This document shows, one piece after another, positions 6,582 to 13,960 of a stretch of DNA of 39,543 nt (position 1 is the first letter of the stretch; each line of letters starts with the position of its first letter). Made by a program: the position numbers and the translations under genes. Source of the DNA: JAICJR01 sp036494715 (lineage in GTDB: Bacteria > Actinomycetota > Thermoleophilia > Solirubrobacterales > Thermoleophilaceae); contig DASXNY010000057.1 of NCBI GenBank assembly GCA_036494715.1, positions 1 to 39,543 on the forward strand. The letters are read 5' to 3'. The notes under the pieces are model-generated. The model saw nothing but the letters and a program-made list of their open reading frames with translations, had not been told where the DNA came from and ran no database searches.

Positions 6582-7537
6582 CAGCCCTCGATGCGCTGGA
6601 CGAGCTCAACCTCGCCGTCCGCGACATCCACCAGAAAGCCACGCAGGATGCCGTTGCCTGCCTCGCTCCCGGGATTGACGCACACCGTCGCGCCGAGCCG
6701 GTACTCGCCGCCCGCCTCGTGCACGTGACCGTGCACGCCGAGCAGCGGCTGCCGCTCCTCGATCAGGCGCCTGACCGCGGTGGAGCCCACGGGTCCGCGC
6801 AGGATGTCCCCCGCCGACACGGTCGGCCGCAGGTTCTCGTCGAGTATCGGAGCGGTGTCGAGCCCCGAGTCGTACGGCGGCACGTGGATCATGAACACCG
6901 CCTGCCGCGGGTCTCGCACCTGGTCGGCGAGCTCGGACAGTCGCCGGTAGAGCTCGTCCTCTGTCACCTCGCGCGGCGTCTTCCATGGAGTCTCGTTCGA
7001 CCAGCCGTAGGACAGGAGTTGGAGCCCGCCCGGGATGTCGATCACGCGGCCGTCCGCGTTCACCGGGGTGTAGCCGTCGCGGTTGAGGATCGGGTCGATC
7101 GCGAACGAGTCGTCGTTGCCCGGGATCAGGTAGAGCGGCACCTCGCTGTCGGCCAGCCGTTCGGTGGCCAGCGCCATCCACTCCTCGACGCGCTCGTTCA
7201 TCAGCCGCTCGAGGAGCTCGTCACGAGCGGTCTCATTGCCCACGAGGCGCTGCGCCTCCTCGGCTGTCGTCACGAACGAGTAGTAGCCGACGTCCGCGAT
7301 GTCGCGCTCGAGCTGCGCCAGCTCGCCGTCGTCGCGTGCCGTGCGGCGCACGCCCAGGAGCTCCGCCGAGTAGCCGCCGTTCGAGCGCACGATCGGCACT
7401 ATCGCCTTGCCGGTCAGGTCGCCCGCGAGCAGCGCCACGTCCGCCTTGTAGAGGTTCATGCGGATCGCATTGATGAACTTGCGCCACGCCGTCTCGGCGG
7501 CATGGAGGTCACTCGCGATGTAGAGCCGTGTGGCGAT
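6581..7537 (-). CDS. Metallophosphoesterase with no canonical start codon in reach
   Basis: Calcineurin-like phosphoesterase of about 318 residues. The five motifs are visible: 'YIASDLHAAE' (DxH), 'ALLAGDLTG' (GDxx), 'LIPGNDDS' (GNDD, variant of GNHD), 'FMIHVPPYD' and 'GVHGHVHEAGG' (GHxH). The first ATG in frame is at 7459, but that start would drop the essential DxH motif. Coding character continues upstream to the permease stop at 7551, and between them only ATC (7537) and CTG (7546) are possible near-cognate starts. I use 7537; the true start is uncertain. It lies 13 nt after the permease and overlaps the nucleotidyltransferase start by one base. Substrate (phosphodiester, nucleotide or phosphoprotein) is unknown. 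Confidence 0.8.
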   Translation of the reverse strand: MATRLYIASDLHAAETAWRKFINAIRMNLYKADVALLAGDLTGKAIVPIVRSNGGYSAELLGVRRTARDDGELAQLERDIADVGYYSFVTTAEEAQRLVGNETARDELLERLMNERVEEWMALATERLADSEVPLYLIPGNDDSFAIDPILNRDGYTPVNADGRVIDIPGGLQLLSYGWSNETPWKTPREVTEDELYRRLSELADQVRDPRQAVFMIHVPPYDSGLDTAPILDENLRPTVSAGDILRGPVGSTAVRRLIEERQPLLGVHGHVHEAGGEYRLGATVCVNPGSEAGNGILRGFLVDVADGEVELVQRIEG

Positions 7538-7550
7538 TCCGCCCAGCCGC

Positions 7551-9293
7551 TCAGTCGGGTGGGATCTCGGCGAACAGCATCTTCGTGTCGACGCCGGCCG
7601 AGCGCGTTCTCGCGCGCATGACGAAGTAGATCACGATGCCGATCGCGTAGAAGAGCAGCGCGTCGATGATGCCGTTCGTCTCCAAGTAGGTGAGGTGTCC
7701 CGACCCCGACGAGAGCGCGTCCTTGATCGGCTTGAAGACCGCGAAGACGTAGATCCACACGGGGAACACGAGCCACAGCAGCCCGAGCCACGGCAGGGCC
7801 CTGGCGAAGGGTGCGTTGCGAATGAGCGCCGGACGTCTGATGCGGGCGAACAACGCGTTGAACCCCGGCAGCACCCACGTGAGGAGCGCCATCGTGATCG
7901 AGAACCACGCCGTGCCGGCGAGGTTGAGCTTGTGTCCCGTCGTGGCGAGGAACGTCGGCAGCGCCTTGTAGTTCTGGAAGAACAGGAACAGAGCGGTGAG
8001 CGCCAGCGTCGCGAGGATCGCGTTCACCGGCGCGCGCAGACGCTCGTTCACGTCGCCGAACCAGCTCGGCGCCTGGCGGTCGAGGCTCCACGCGAGCTGC
8101 ATCCGGCTGATGAAGTTGATGTAGACCGGGCACAGTAGGAACGGGAACAGCGTGCCGGCGAGGCTGATCAGCGCCCAGATCGGCCACAGGGCCTTGTTCG
8201 CGATCACCGCGAGCAGGGGCATCGCGTTCGGTTGTCCCAGCGGCAGCACCGACAGGTGCTCGTTGAAGCCCCAGTAGCTCGCGCCCCAGCTCACGTTGGT
8301 CCCGAACCCGAAGTGGTTCGAGATCGCGTCCACGTAGAGCGAGTTCGCGGCCACCCCGATCACGAGCGCGCCGACCAGCGCGATGAGCACGCTGCGGCGA
8401 ACGTTTCCGCGCACCTCGCCCGCGATGTAGGCGGAGTACTGGAAGCCGATGTACTGGAACAGCAGGATCGACAGGAAGAACGGGAACACCGTCGTCGAGA
8501 ACAGGTCGCTGATGAAGCTGTGGTGGTTCGGAACGAGGAAGGTGCCCGCCCCTGTCGCCGCGATGTGGTTCGCGGTGACGCCGCCCGTGTAGTGGGGCAG
8601 GTTGTGCGCGAAGCTCGAGCGGTGCGTGGCCGCGAGCCCGAAGACGAACATCGCGATGAAGGCCGCCACGCCGAAGCCGGCGAGCACGGTGACGACGCGG
8701 TGGAAGCGCCGGGTTGGAAGCAGCACCACAAGCCCGATCACGACCAGGACCACGAGCGAAGCCAGGAACCCCGGCGTGCCCGTGATCGTGCCGGTGGAAT
8801 CCGTGAACCAGGTGTTCGCGTTCTTGAAGAAGTGCCCGCCGGCGCCGATCCCGATGATGCGCGCCGTGATCTGCAGGTTGCGCAGCACGAGCGGGACCTC
8901 GAACGCGATGATCAGGATCGACGCGATCATCAGCGTCCACGACTCGAGCCAGCCGAGGAACGGGTGGAGGATGCGGCTCGTGAACACGTAGTCGCCGCCC
9001 GAGCGGGGCATCACCGACGTCAGCGACGAGAAGATCATCGCCAGCACGACGCAGAAAAGGCCGGCGATGATCGCGGCCCAGGCGTACGCCGAGATGCCCG
9101 CGTGCTTCCAAACGGGCACGTCGCCGAGCGAGTAGAAGATCGGGTAGAGAGTCAGCCCTACGCCGACGAACGCCGCCACGTTGAAGAAGAGGGCGTTCGT
9201 GACGCTGACATTGCGCACGAGCCCCGACGACTGGCGCACGAACAGCTTCGGACCTGCAGCCGCGGACGAGGGTGAGCCGGTTTCTTCAGACAC
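7551..9293 (-). CDS. APC-superfamily amino acid/polyamine permease
   Basis: Encodes 580 residues and many hydrophobic helices spread over the whole length, consistent with 12 or more transmembrane segments. 'VSVTNALFFNVAAFVGVGL' opens helix 1 and 'SLTSVMPRSGGDYVFTSRIL' is the conserved APC signature. 'VIGLVVLLPTRRFHRVVTVL' and 'FQYIGFQYSAYIAGEVRGN' follow. The family imports amino acids, polyamines or related amines across the cytoplasmic membrane, often by proton coupling. The GTG at 9293 has GGGAGAGGA upstream. It heads the six-gene unit down to the cupin, so the substrate of the downstream deacetylase/amidohydrolase is probably what it carries, or a derivative. Specificity cannot be read. 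Confidence 0.9.
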   Translation of the reverse strand: MSEETGSPSSAAAGPKLFVRQSSGLVRNVSVTNALFFNVAAFVGVGLTLYPIFYSLGDVPVWKHAGISAYAWAAIIAGLFCVVLAMIFSSLTSVMPRSGGDYVFTSRILHPFLGWLESWTLMIASILIIAFEVPLVLRNLQITARIIGIGAGGHFFKNANTWFTDSTGTITGTPGFLASLVVLVVIGLVVLLPTRRFHRVVTVLAGFGVAAFIAMFVFGLAATHRSSFAHNLPHYTGGVTANHIAATGAGTFLVPNHHSFISDLFSTTVFPFFLSILLFQYIGFQYSAYIAGEVRGNVRRSVLIALVGALVIGVAANSLYVDAISNHFGFGTNVSWGASYWGFNEHLSVLPLGQPNAMPLLAVIANKALWPIWALISLAGTLFPFLLCPVYINFISRMQLAWSLDRQAPSWFGDVNERLRAPVNAILATLALTALFLFFQNYKALPTFLATTGHKLNLAGTAWFSITMALLTWVLPGFNALFARIRRPALIRNAPFARALPWLGLLWLVFPVWIYVFAVFKPIKDALSSGSGHLTYLETNGIIDALLFYAIGIVIYFVMRARTRSAGVDTKMLFAEIPPD

Positions 9294-9446
9294 GCGCGAT
9301 TCCTCTCCCTATCCCTGACAGCGAGTGCCTCCGTCGCCCTGGGCAGAGACGACCGAATCGCCGTCTATTTCCCGAAACGTATCTCTTATCCGGCGGGCGC
9401 GTTCCCCGCTCGCGGCGGCGGTCACGGACACGGCGCCTCAACAGTC

Positions 9447-9476
9447 TTGACTGGCCCCACGCGCACTTCTTAGGCT
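9447..9476 (+). promoter_or_regulatory. Sigma-70-type promoter for the SnoaL-like gene
   Basis: TTGACT at 9447-9452 and TAGGCT at 9471-9476 are separated by 18 bp. The predicted start is near 9483, giving a leader of about 45 nt that contains the strong Shine-Dalgarno AAAGGAGG before the ATG at 9529. It lies in the 235-bp divergent region 9294-9528. I found no convincing box for the permease side there, only an AT-richer stretch around 9358-9395. Confidence 0.6.
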
Positions 9477-9528
9477 GGTGCCGAACCGGCAACAAGCACT
9501 GCGCGACGCGCAGTCAAAGGAGGTCCCC

Positions 9529-9918
9529 ATGACCGTCGCCCAGGTCACCGCCGTTGCGCAGGCGTTCCACGATGGAGTCGCCAACCGGGATGCCGCCGCT
9601 CTCGCCTCCCTCTACGACGAAGAGGGCCGGTTCCTCCCTCCCAACATGGAGCCCGCCGAGGGGACGGCCGCGATCGAAGCGGCTATGCAGGTGCTCTTCG
9701 ACATGGGCGCGAGCTCGCTCGACCTCGACACGATCGACACCCGCGAGGAGGGCGACGTGACGATCGAGTACGGCCGCTACTCGCTCGGCATCGAGACCGA
9801 GGATGGACAGGCGATGACCGACGTCGGGAAGTATGTCGTGGTCCACGAGGCCCAGGACGACGGCTCGACCAAGATCGTGCTCGACATCTTCAACTCGAAT
9901 TCGCCGCCGCCCGCCTGA
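9529..9918 (+). CDS. SnoaL-like / DUF4440-type NTF2-fold protein
   Basis: Encodes 129 residues: 'AFHDGVANRDAAALASLYDE', 'GRFLPPNMEPAEGTAAIEA', 'VTIEYGRYSLGIETEDGQ', 'VGKYVVVHEAQDDGS', 'IVLDIFNSN'. The residues fit the ketosteroid-isomerase-like fold used by DUF4440 and SnoaL proteins. Function is unassigned; many are detoxification or binding proteins. The ATG at 9529 follows an almost perfect AAAGGAGGT site, the strongest ribosome-binding site in the window, so the protein may be abundant. It is a single gene, convergent with the sulfotransferase-like gene 4 bases away. Confidence 0.8.
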   Translation: MTVAQVTAVAQAFHDGVANRDAAALASLYDEEGRFLPPNMEPAEGTAAIEAAMQVLFDMGASSLDLDTIDTREEGDVTIEYGRYSLGIETEDGQAMTDVGKYVVVHEAQDDGSTKIVLDIFNSNSPPPA

Positions 9919-9922
9919 GGGC

Positions 9923-10654
9923 TCACACCCGCACTCGCCGCTCGTACAGCTCCTCGTAGATCGGCCGGCACGCCTCGGCCACGGCGGCGTCGTGGTCTGA
10001 GAGGTTCGTCTCGCGCGGGCGCCAGGGCTCGAAGCCCGTGGACTTCCAGACGGCCGAGTACCAGTGCGGCGCCCAGACGCCGTCGGACTCGCGCGGGCCG
10101 GGCGGCCACGACAGCATGCGGTCGGTGAACGGGATGTCGAGCCAGCCGCAGAGCCAGCGCAGGTGCGCCTCGGGCGCGAGCAGGAACTCGCGTGAGTCGA
10201 CGATCGGGACCTCGACGCCGTGCTCGTCCCACAGCTCGAGCAGCCAGCGCTGTTGGGGCAGGCCGATGTCGTCGGGCTCGCAGCTCTCGCGGGCGCGCAC
10301 GTACGACGCGACAACCTCGGCCGGGTCGCGGATGAGCAGTGCGTTGCGGAAGCTGAGGGTCCAGCCGAGGTCCATGTCGCGCGAGACGTGGTGCGCCATG
10401 TGCTTCGCGTAGTGGACGCTGCGGCCGGGCGGCAGCGGGGCGGACAGGCCGGCGATGGCGCTGGCGAGCTCGGCGGGCTGGGAGGCGATCACCTCCTCGC
10501 GCGCCGGGTGCTCGATGCCGGTGCGGGCGAGGTAGGCGGCGTAGAGGGGCTCGTCGACGACCACCGCGTCGGGCCGGTTCTCGAAGGCGCGCATCATCGC
10601 GGTGGAGATGTTCCGCGGGCCGGACCACATCGCCAGGCGCACCACGTCGCTCAT
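9923..10654 (-). CDS. Sulfotransferase-like P-loop protein
   Basis: Encodes 243 residues. 'RLAMWSGPRNISTAMMRAFE' near the N-terminus is the sulfotransferase-type phosphate loop that binds the 5'-phosphosulfate of PAPS. 'FRNALLIRDPAEVVASYVRA' matches the 3'-phosphate-binding Arg/Ser region, and 'RWLCGWLDIPFTDRMLSWPP' follows. The ATG at 10654 overlaps the aminotransferase stop by ATGA. Members of this family are not the well-known steroid or phenol enzymes and the acceptor is unknown. From memory, some plant proteins annotated as branched-chain-aminotransferase-like join this domain to a class IV aminotransferase in one chain, which fits the gene overlap seen here. Confidence 0.75.
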   Translation of the reverse strand: MSDVVRLAMWSGPRNISTAMMRAFENRPDAVVVDEPLYAAYLARTGIEHPAREEVIASQPAELASAIAGLSAPLPPGRSVHYAKHMAHHVSRDMDLGWTLSFRNALLIRDPAEVVASYVRARESCEPDDIGLPQQRWLLELWDEHGVEVPIVDSREFLLAPEAHLRWLCGWLDIPFTDRMLSWPPGPRESDGVWAPHWYSAVWKSTGFEPWRPRETNLSDHDAAVAEACRPIYEELYERRVRV

Positions 10655-11589
10655 GGCGCCACTCGGCCCGCCACGTCGGCGTCGACGAGCTCGCGGTAGA
10701 GCGCCTGAAGGCGCTCTACCATGGGCCCGCGGCGGCCGTCGCCGATCGTGCGGCCGTCCACGGAGCGGACGGGCACGACGCCCGCGAACGTACCCGTGAC
10801 GAACGCCTCGCGGGCGGAGTAGACGTCGGTGAGGCTGAAGGTCGTCTCGCGCGCGGGGATGCCGGCTGCGTGACACACCTCCAAGACGTTGGCGCGCGTG
10901 ATCCCCGCGAGGCAGTAGCGCCCGTCGGAGGTCAGCACCTCCGGTGCGTCATCGGAGCCGGCGACGATGAAGAAGTGCGTCGAGTTGCAGGTCGCCACGA
11001 ACCCGTGCGGGTCGAGCATCAGCGCCTCGTCCGCGCCGGCGGTGTAGGCCTGGATGCAGGCGGTGATGTCGTTGAGCTTGGAGTGGGCGTTGAGCTTCGG
11101 GTCGAGCGTGTCGGGCGCCGCGCGGCGCACGTGAGTGGTGAACAGCGTGATGCCGTCGGTTACCGTCGCCGGCAGCGGCTCCTTGTGCTCGGCGATGATC
11201 ACGACCGTGGCGGGTCCGATCGTCACGCGCGGATCCTGGTAGGGCGTGCGCTTGATCCCGCGGGTGACCATCAGCCGCACGTGCACGCCGTCGCTCATCT
11301 CGTTGGCGCGCAGCGTCGCGTAGATCGCCTCGGTGAGCTCGCGGCAGCTGCGGCCGATGTCGAGCATGATCGCCTTCGCGCCCTCGAGGAGGCGGTCGAG
11401 GTGCCGCTCGAGGAACGCGGGATGGCCGGCCCGCACGCGCAATCCCTCCCAGACGCCGTCGCCGAGCACGAAGCCCGCGTCGAACACCGACACCAGCGCC
11501 CGCGCGCGTGGCACGAGCTCGCCGTTCACCCAGATGAGGATGCGCTCGTTGCGCGGATCGTCCTCGAAGTCGTGCGTGCCATGGGCCAT
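10651..11589 (-). CDS. Class IV aminotransferase (branched-chain / D-amino acid aminotransferase-like)
   Basis: Encodes 312 residues with the PLP fold type IV pattern: 'ILIWVNGELVPRARALVSVF', 'LGDGVWEGLRVRAG', then Lys171 in 'LNAHSKLNDITACIQ' as the Schiff-base lysine, 'ADEALMLDPHGFVATCNSTH' and 'LAGITRANVLEVC'. It would transfer an amino group between an amino acid and a keto acid; branched-chain, D-amino acid or aminodeoxychorismate-type chemistry cannot be separated by eye. The stop overlaps the start of the sulfotransferase-like gene. The ATG lacks a Shine-Dalgarno site but has TAGAGT 9 nt upstream, suggesting a leaderless message. Confidence 0.9.
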   Translation of the reverse strand: MAHGTHDFEDDPRNERILIWVNGELVPRARALVSVFDAGFVLGDGVWEGLRVRAGHPAFLERHLDRLLEGAKAIMLDIGRSCRELTEAIYATLRANEMSDGVHVRLMVTRGIKRTPYQDPRVTIGPATVVIIAEHKEPLPATVTDGITLFTTHVRRAAPDTLDPKLNAHSKLNDITACIQAYTAGADEALMLDPHGFVATCNSTHFFIVAGSDDAPEVLTSDGRYCLAGITRANVLEVCHAAGIPARETTFSLTDVYSAREAFVTGTFAGVVPVRSVDGRTIGDGRRGPMVERLQALYRELVDADVAGRVAP

Positions 11590-11598
11590 GCGGCGACA

Positions 11599-11604
11599 AC
11601 TCTA
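11599..11604 (-). promoter_or_regulatory. -10 box (TAGAGT) for the aminotransferase gene
   Basis: TAnnnT hexamer 9 nt before the ATG at 11589, with no Shine-Dalgarno sequence between. The transcript would start at or next to the start codon. No -35 box is recognisable. Confidence 0.5.
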
Positions 11605-11641
11605 AGGATGATGTGGCCGTGATCACGAGGTGCCGAAGCTG

Positions 11642-12850
11642 ATGGCAGGCCGCGCAGTGATCGTGGGCGCCGGCCTCGCGGGCCTCGCCGCGGCCGAGGC
11701 ATTGCTGAAGGCGGGCTGGGACGTGCTCGTACTCGAGGCGCGCGACCGCGTCGGCGGCCGGGCGTGGACGCGCGAGCTTCCCGACGGCTCGCTCGTGGAG
11801 ATGGGCGCCGAGTTCATCCTGCCCGGCAACGACGTGATCGAGGCGACCGCCGAGCGCCTCGGCGTCGGCCTCCAGCAGAAGGGGATGGCGTACGGCCGCC
11901 GCGACATCCACGGCGATGGCGAGCCCGTGACGCAGGACGACCTGCGGGCCGCGGCGGCGGCGGTCGCCCGCGCGCTCGACGACCCCGAGCTCGCGCCCGG
12001 CTCGGCGGCCGAGCTGCTCGACCAGCTCGACCTCGCCCCGTCGGTGCGCGAGGCGATCCGCGCGCGCGTGGAGATCTCTGCTGCCACGGCGGCGGACAGC
12101 GTCGACGCCAGGGACCTCGCGGGCGTGGCCGCCTACGGCGACGAGCTCTCGTGCGGGATCGCCGGCGGCAACCAGGCGCTGGCGCGCGCCCTCGCCGCCC
12201 CGCTCGGGGACCGCCTGCACCTCCGCAGTCCGGTGACGGTCGTGGCCTGGGACGACGAGGGCGTAACCGTGCGCACCGCCGACGACGAGCTCAGCGCCGA
12301 CGCCGCGGTGATCGCGGTGCCCGCGCCGCTCGTGAGGCAGATCGACTTCGAGCCGCTGCTCCCGCCGGAGCACCGCGAGGCGCTGGCCCGCCTCGGCTAC
12401 GGCCAGGCGGCCAAGCTCTTCGTGCCGCTGCTCGAGCGCCCGCCGGCCAGCGCGGTGCTGGCCGTGCGCGAGCGCTACTGGACCTGGACCGCCCGCGTCG
12501 GCGAAGAGGTGCAGCCGCTCGTGAGCGCGTTCTCCGGCTCGCAGGCGGCGCTCGACGGGCTCGGCGTCGCGCACGGGCCTGACGACTGGCTCGCGGCGGT
12601 GCAGCGCCTACGCCCGGACCTCGCGCTCGCCCGCGACGGCGTGGTGCTCTCCACCTGGGCGGACGACCCCTGGGCGCGCGGCGCCTACTCGATCCACAGG
12701 CCGGGCGGCGGCGACGACGCTGCGCTGACCGAGCGCCGCGGGCGGCTCGTGTTCGCCGGCGAGCACACGGCGGGCCCGTACGCGGGCCTCATGGACGGAG
12801 CCCTCCGCAGCGGGATGCGGGCGGCCGGGCAGCTCGGAAAACCGCTCTAA
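11642..12850 (+). CDS. FAD-dependent amine oxidase family protein
   Basis: Encodes 402 residues. The N-terminal dinucleotide-binding motif is 'VIVGAGLAGLAAAEALLKAG' followed by 'VLEARDRVGGRAWT', the amine-oxidase signature. The C-terminal FAD-contact segment is 'RLVFAGEHTAGPYAGLMDG'. Between them is a substrate domain with 'ELPDGSLVEMGAEFI' and 'VISAATAADS'-like spacing. The family oxidises primary, secondary or polyamines, and some members desaturate other compounds. I prefer the ATG at 11642, with GAGGTG about 9 nt upstream, over the GTG at 11630. It diverges from the aminotransferase across a short gap. The actual substrate is not evident. Confidence 0.88.
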   Translation: MAGRAVIVGAGLAGLAAAEALLKAGWDVLVLEARDRVGGRAWTRELPDGSLVEMGAEFILPGNDVIEATAERLGVGLQQKGMAYGRRDIHGDGEPVTQDDLRAAAAAVARALDDPELAPGSAAELLDQLDLAPSVREAIRARVEISAATAADSVDARDLAGVAAYGDELSCGIAGGNQALARALAAPLGDRLHLRSPVTVVAWDDEGVTVRTADDELSADAAVIAVPAPLVRQIDFEPLLPPEHREALARLGYGQAAKLFVPLLERPPASAVLAVRERYWTWTARVGEEVQPLVSAFSGSQAALDGLGVAHGPDDWLAAVQRLRPDLALARDGVVLSTWADDPWARGAYSIHRPGGGDDAALTERRGRLVFAGEHTAGPYAGLMDGALRSGMRAAGQLGKPL

Positions 12851-12881
12851 TGCAGGTGTGATCCGGACACGGGAGTGATCG

Positions 12882-13940
12882 ATGGCGTCGCGAGCTTCGT
12901 CTGAGCTGTTGCTGGTGGGGAGCCTGCCGGCCGATTCGACCGACACGGCGCTGAGGGCCGGGGCCGAGTTCTTCGGCGACCTCGTGTTCGCGCTGCCGGA
13001 CGGCGAGACCGGGCCGCGCGCCGCCTGGGTCGGCTTCGAGCGCGAGCAGCTCGTCCGGCCGAACCCGGACGTCGAGACGGTCGAGCAGACCGCCTCGCCG
13101 ACGGGCATCCCGCGCCACGCCTACGAGACGCCCGTCTTCAAGATCCGCGACGGCGTGACCGACCTGCACTGGGACAGCTGGCCACGCATCGACGATGCGA
13201 TCGCCTCCTACCGGCGCTTCCGCGAGCTGCGTCATGAGGGCGCGATCCCGGCAGGCCTGCGCTTCCAGATCGGGCTGCCATTCCCCTCCAGCGCGCTGAA
13301 CGGCTTCAAGGTCGACTGGGCGGGCGACTACCCGGTGGCCGTGCGCGGCTTCGAAGACCTGGTGGCGCGCGAGCTCAAGCGGCTCACGAGTGAGATCCCG
13401 CCCGAGGATCTCGCGATCCAGTGGGACGTCTGTTACGAGGTGCTCGACATCGAGGGCGTGATCGCCTGGACCTCGGACGGCGCCTGGGAGCGCTTCACCG
13501 ACGCCGTCGCGCACCTCACGCACCTGATCCCCGAAGAGGTGCTCGTGGGCTACCACTTCTGTTACGGCACGTTCCCCGAGTGGCCGATGTACGAGGCGCG
13601 CGACATGGGCACGATCGTGCGCATGGCGGGCCACGCGCTCGAGCACTCGGGCCGCAAGGTGGACTGGCTGCACCTCGCGGGGCCGCGCTACCTGCGCAGC
13701 GAGGACGACTCGTTCTTCCGCCCTCTGGCCGAGCTCTCGCCCGGCGACGCCCGCGTGTTCCTCGGCATCGTGCTGCCGATCGACGGGGTCCCGGGGCTCG
13801 AGCGGCGGCACCGGACGGCGTCCAAGTACCTCGACGACTTCGGCGTGGCCATGTACTGCGGCTTTGGACGCCAGCCCGGAGCAGACGGCAACGAGACGAT
13901 GCGCGAGCACCGCCGCGTGGTGAAGACGCTTCAGGACTGA
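12882..13940 (+). CDS. Stand-alone MetE-like (cobalamin-independent methionine synthase/UROD-fold) protein
   Basis: Encodes 352 residues. It resembles the C-terminal TIM barrel of methionine synthase II: 'FALPDGETGPRAAWVGFERE' near the start, 'DLAIQWDVCYEVLD' in place of the 'QxDEP' strand, and a zinc-type pair His225-x-Cys227 in 'VGYHFCYGTFPEW'. A later Cys326 sits in 'MYCGFGRQPG', like the CG[LF]xxR of MetE. This predicts a zinc-activated thiol methyltransferase-type site without the MetE N-terminal half. The methyl donor and acceptor are unknown; it may be a different thiol or alkyl transferase. The ATG at 12882 has a GGGAG site upstream. It lies 31 nt after the amine oxidase and could share its message. 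Confidence 0.7.
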   Translation: MASRASSELLLVGSLPADSTDTALRAGAEFFGDLVFALPDGETGPRAAWVGFEREQLVRPNPDVETVEQTASPTGIPRHAYETPVFKIRDGVTDLHWDSWPRIDDAIASYRRFRELRHEGAIPAGLRFQIGLPFPSSALNGFKVDWAGDYPVAVRGFEDLVARELKRLTSEIPPEDLAIQWDVCYEVLDIEGVIAWTSDGAWERFTDAVAHLTHLIPEEVLVGYHFCYGTFPEWPMYEARDMGTIVRMAGHALEHSGRKVDWLHLAGPRYLRSEDDSFFRPLAELSPGDARVFLGIVLPIDGVPGLERRHRTASKYLDDFGVAMYCGFGRQPGADGNETMREHRRVVKTLQD

Positions 13941-13960
13941 GCGGTGAGGCTAGTGGCGGA

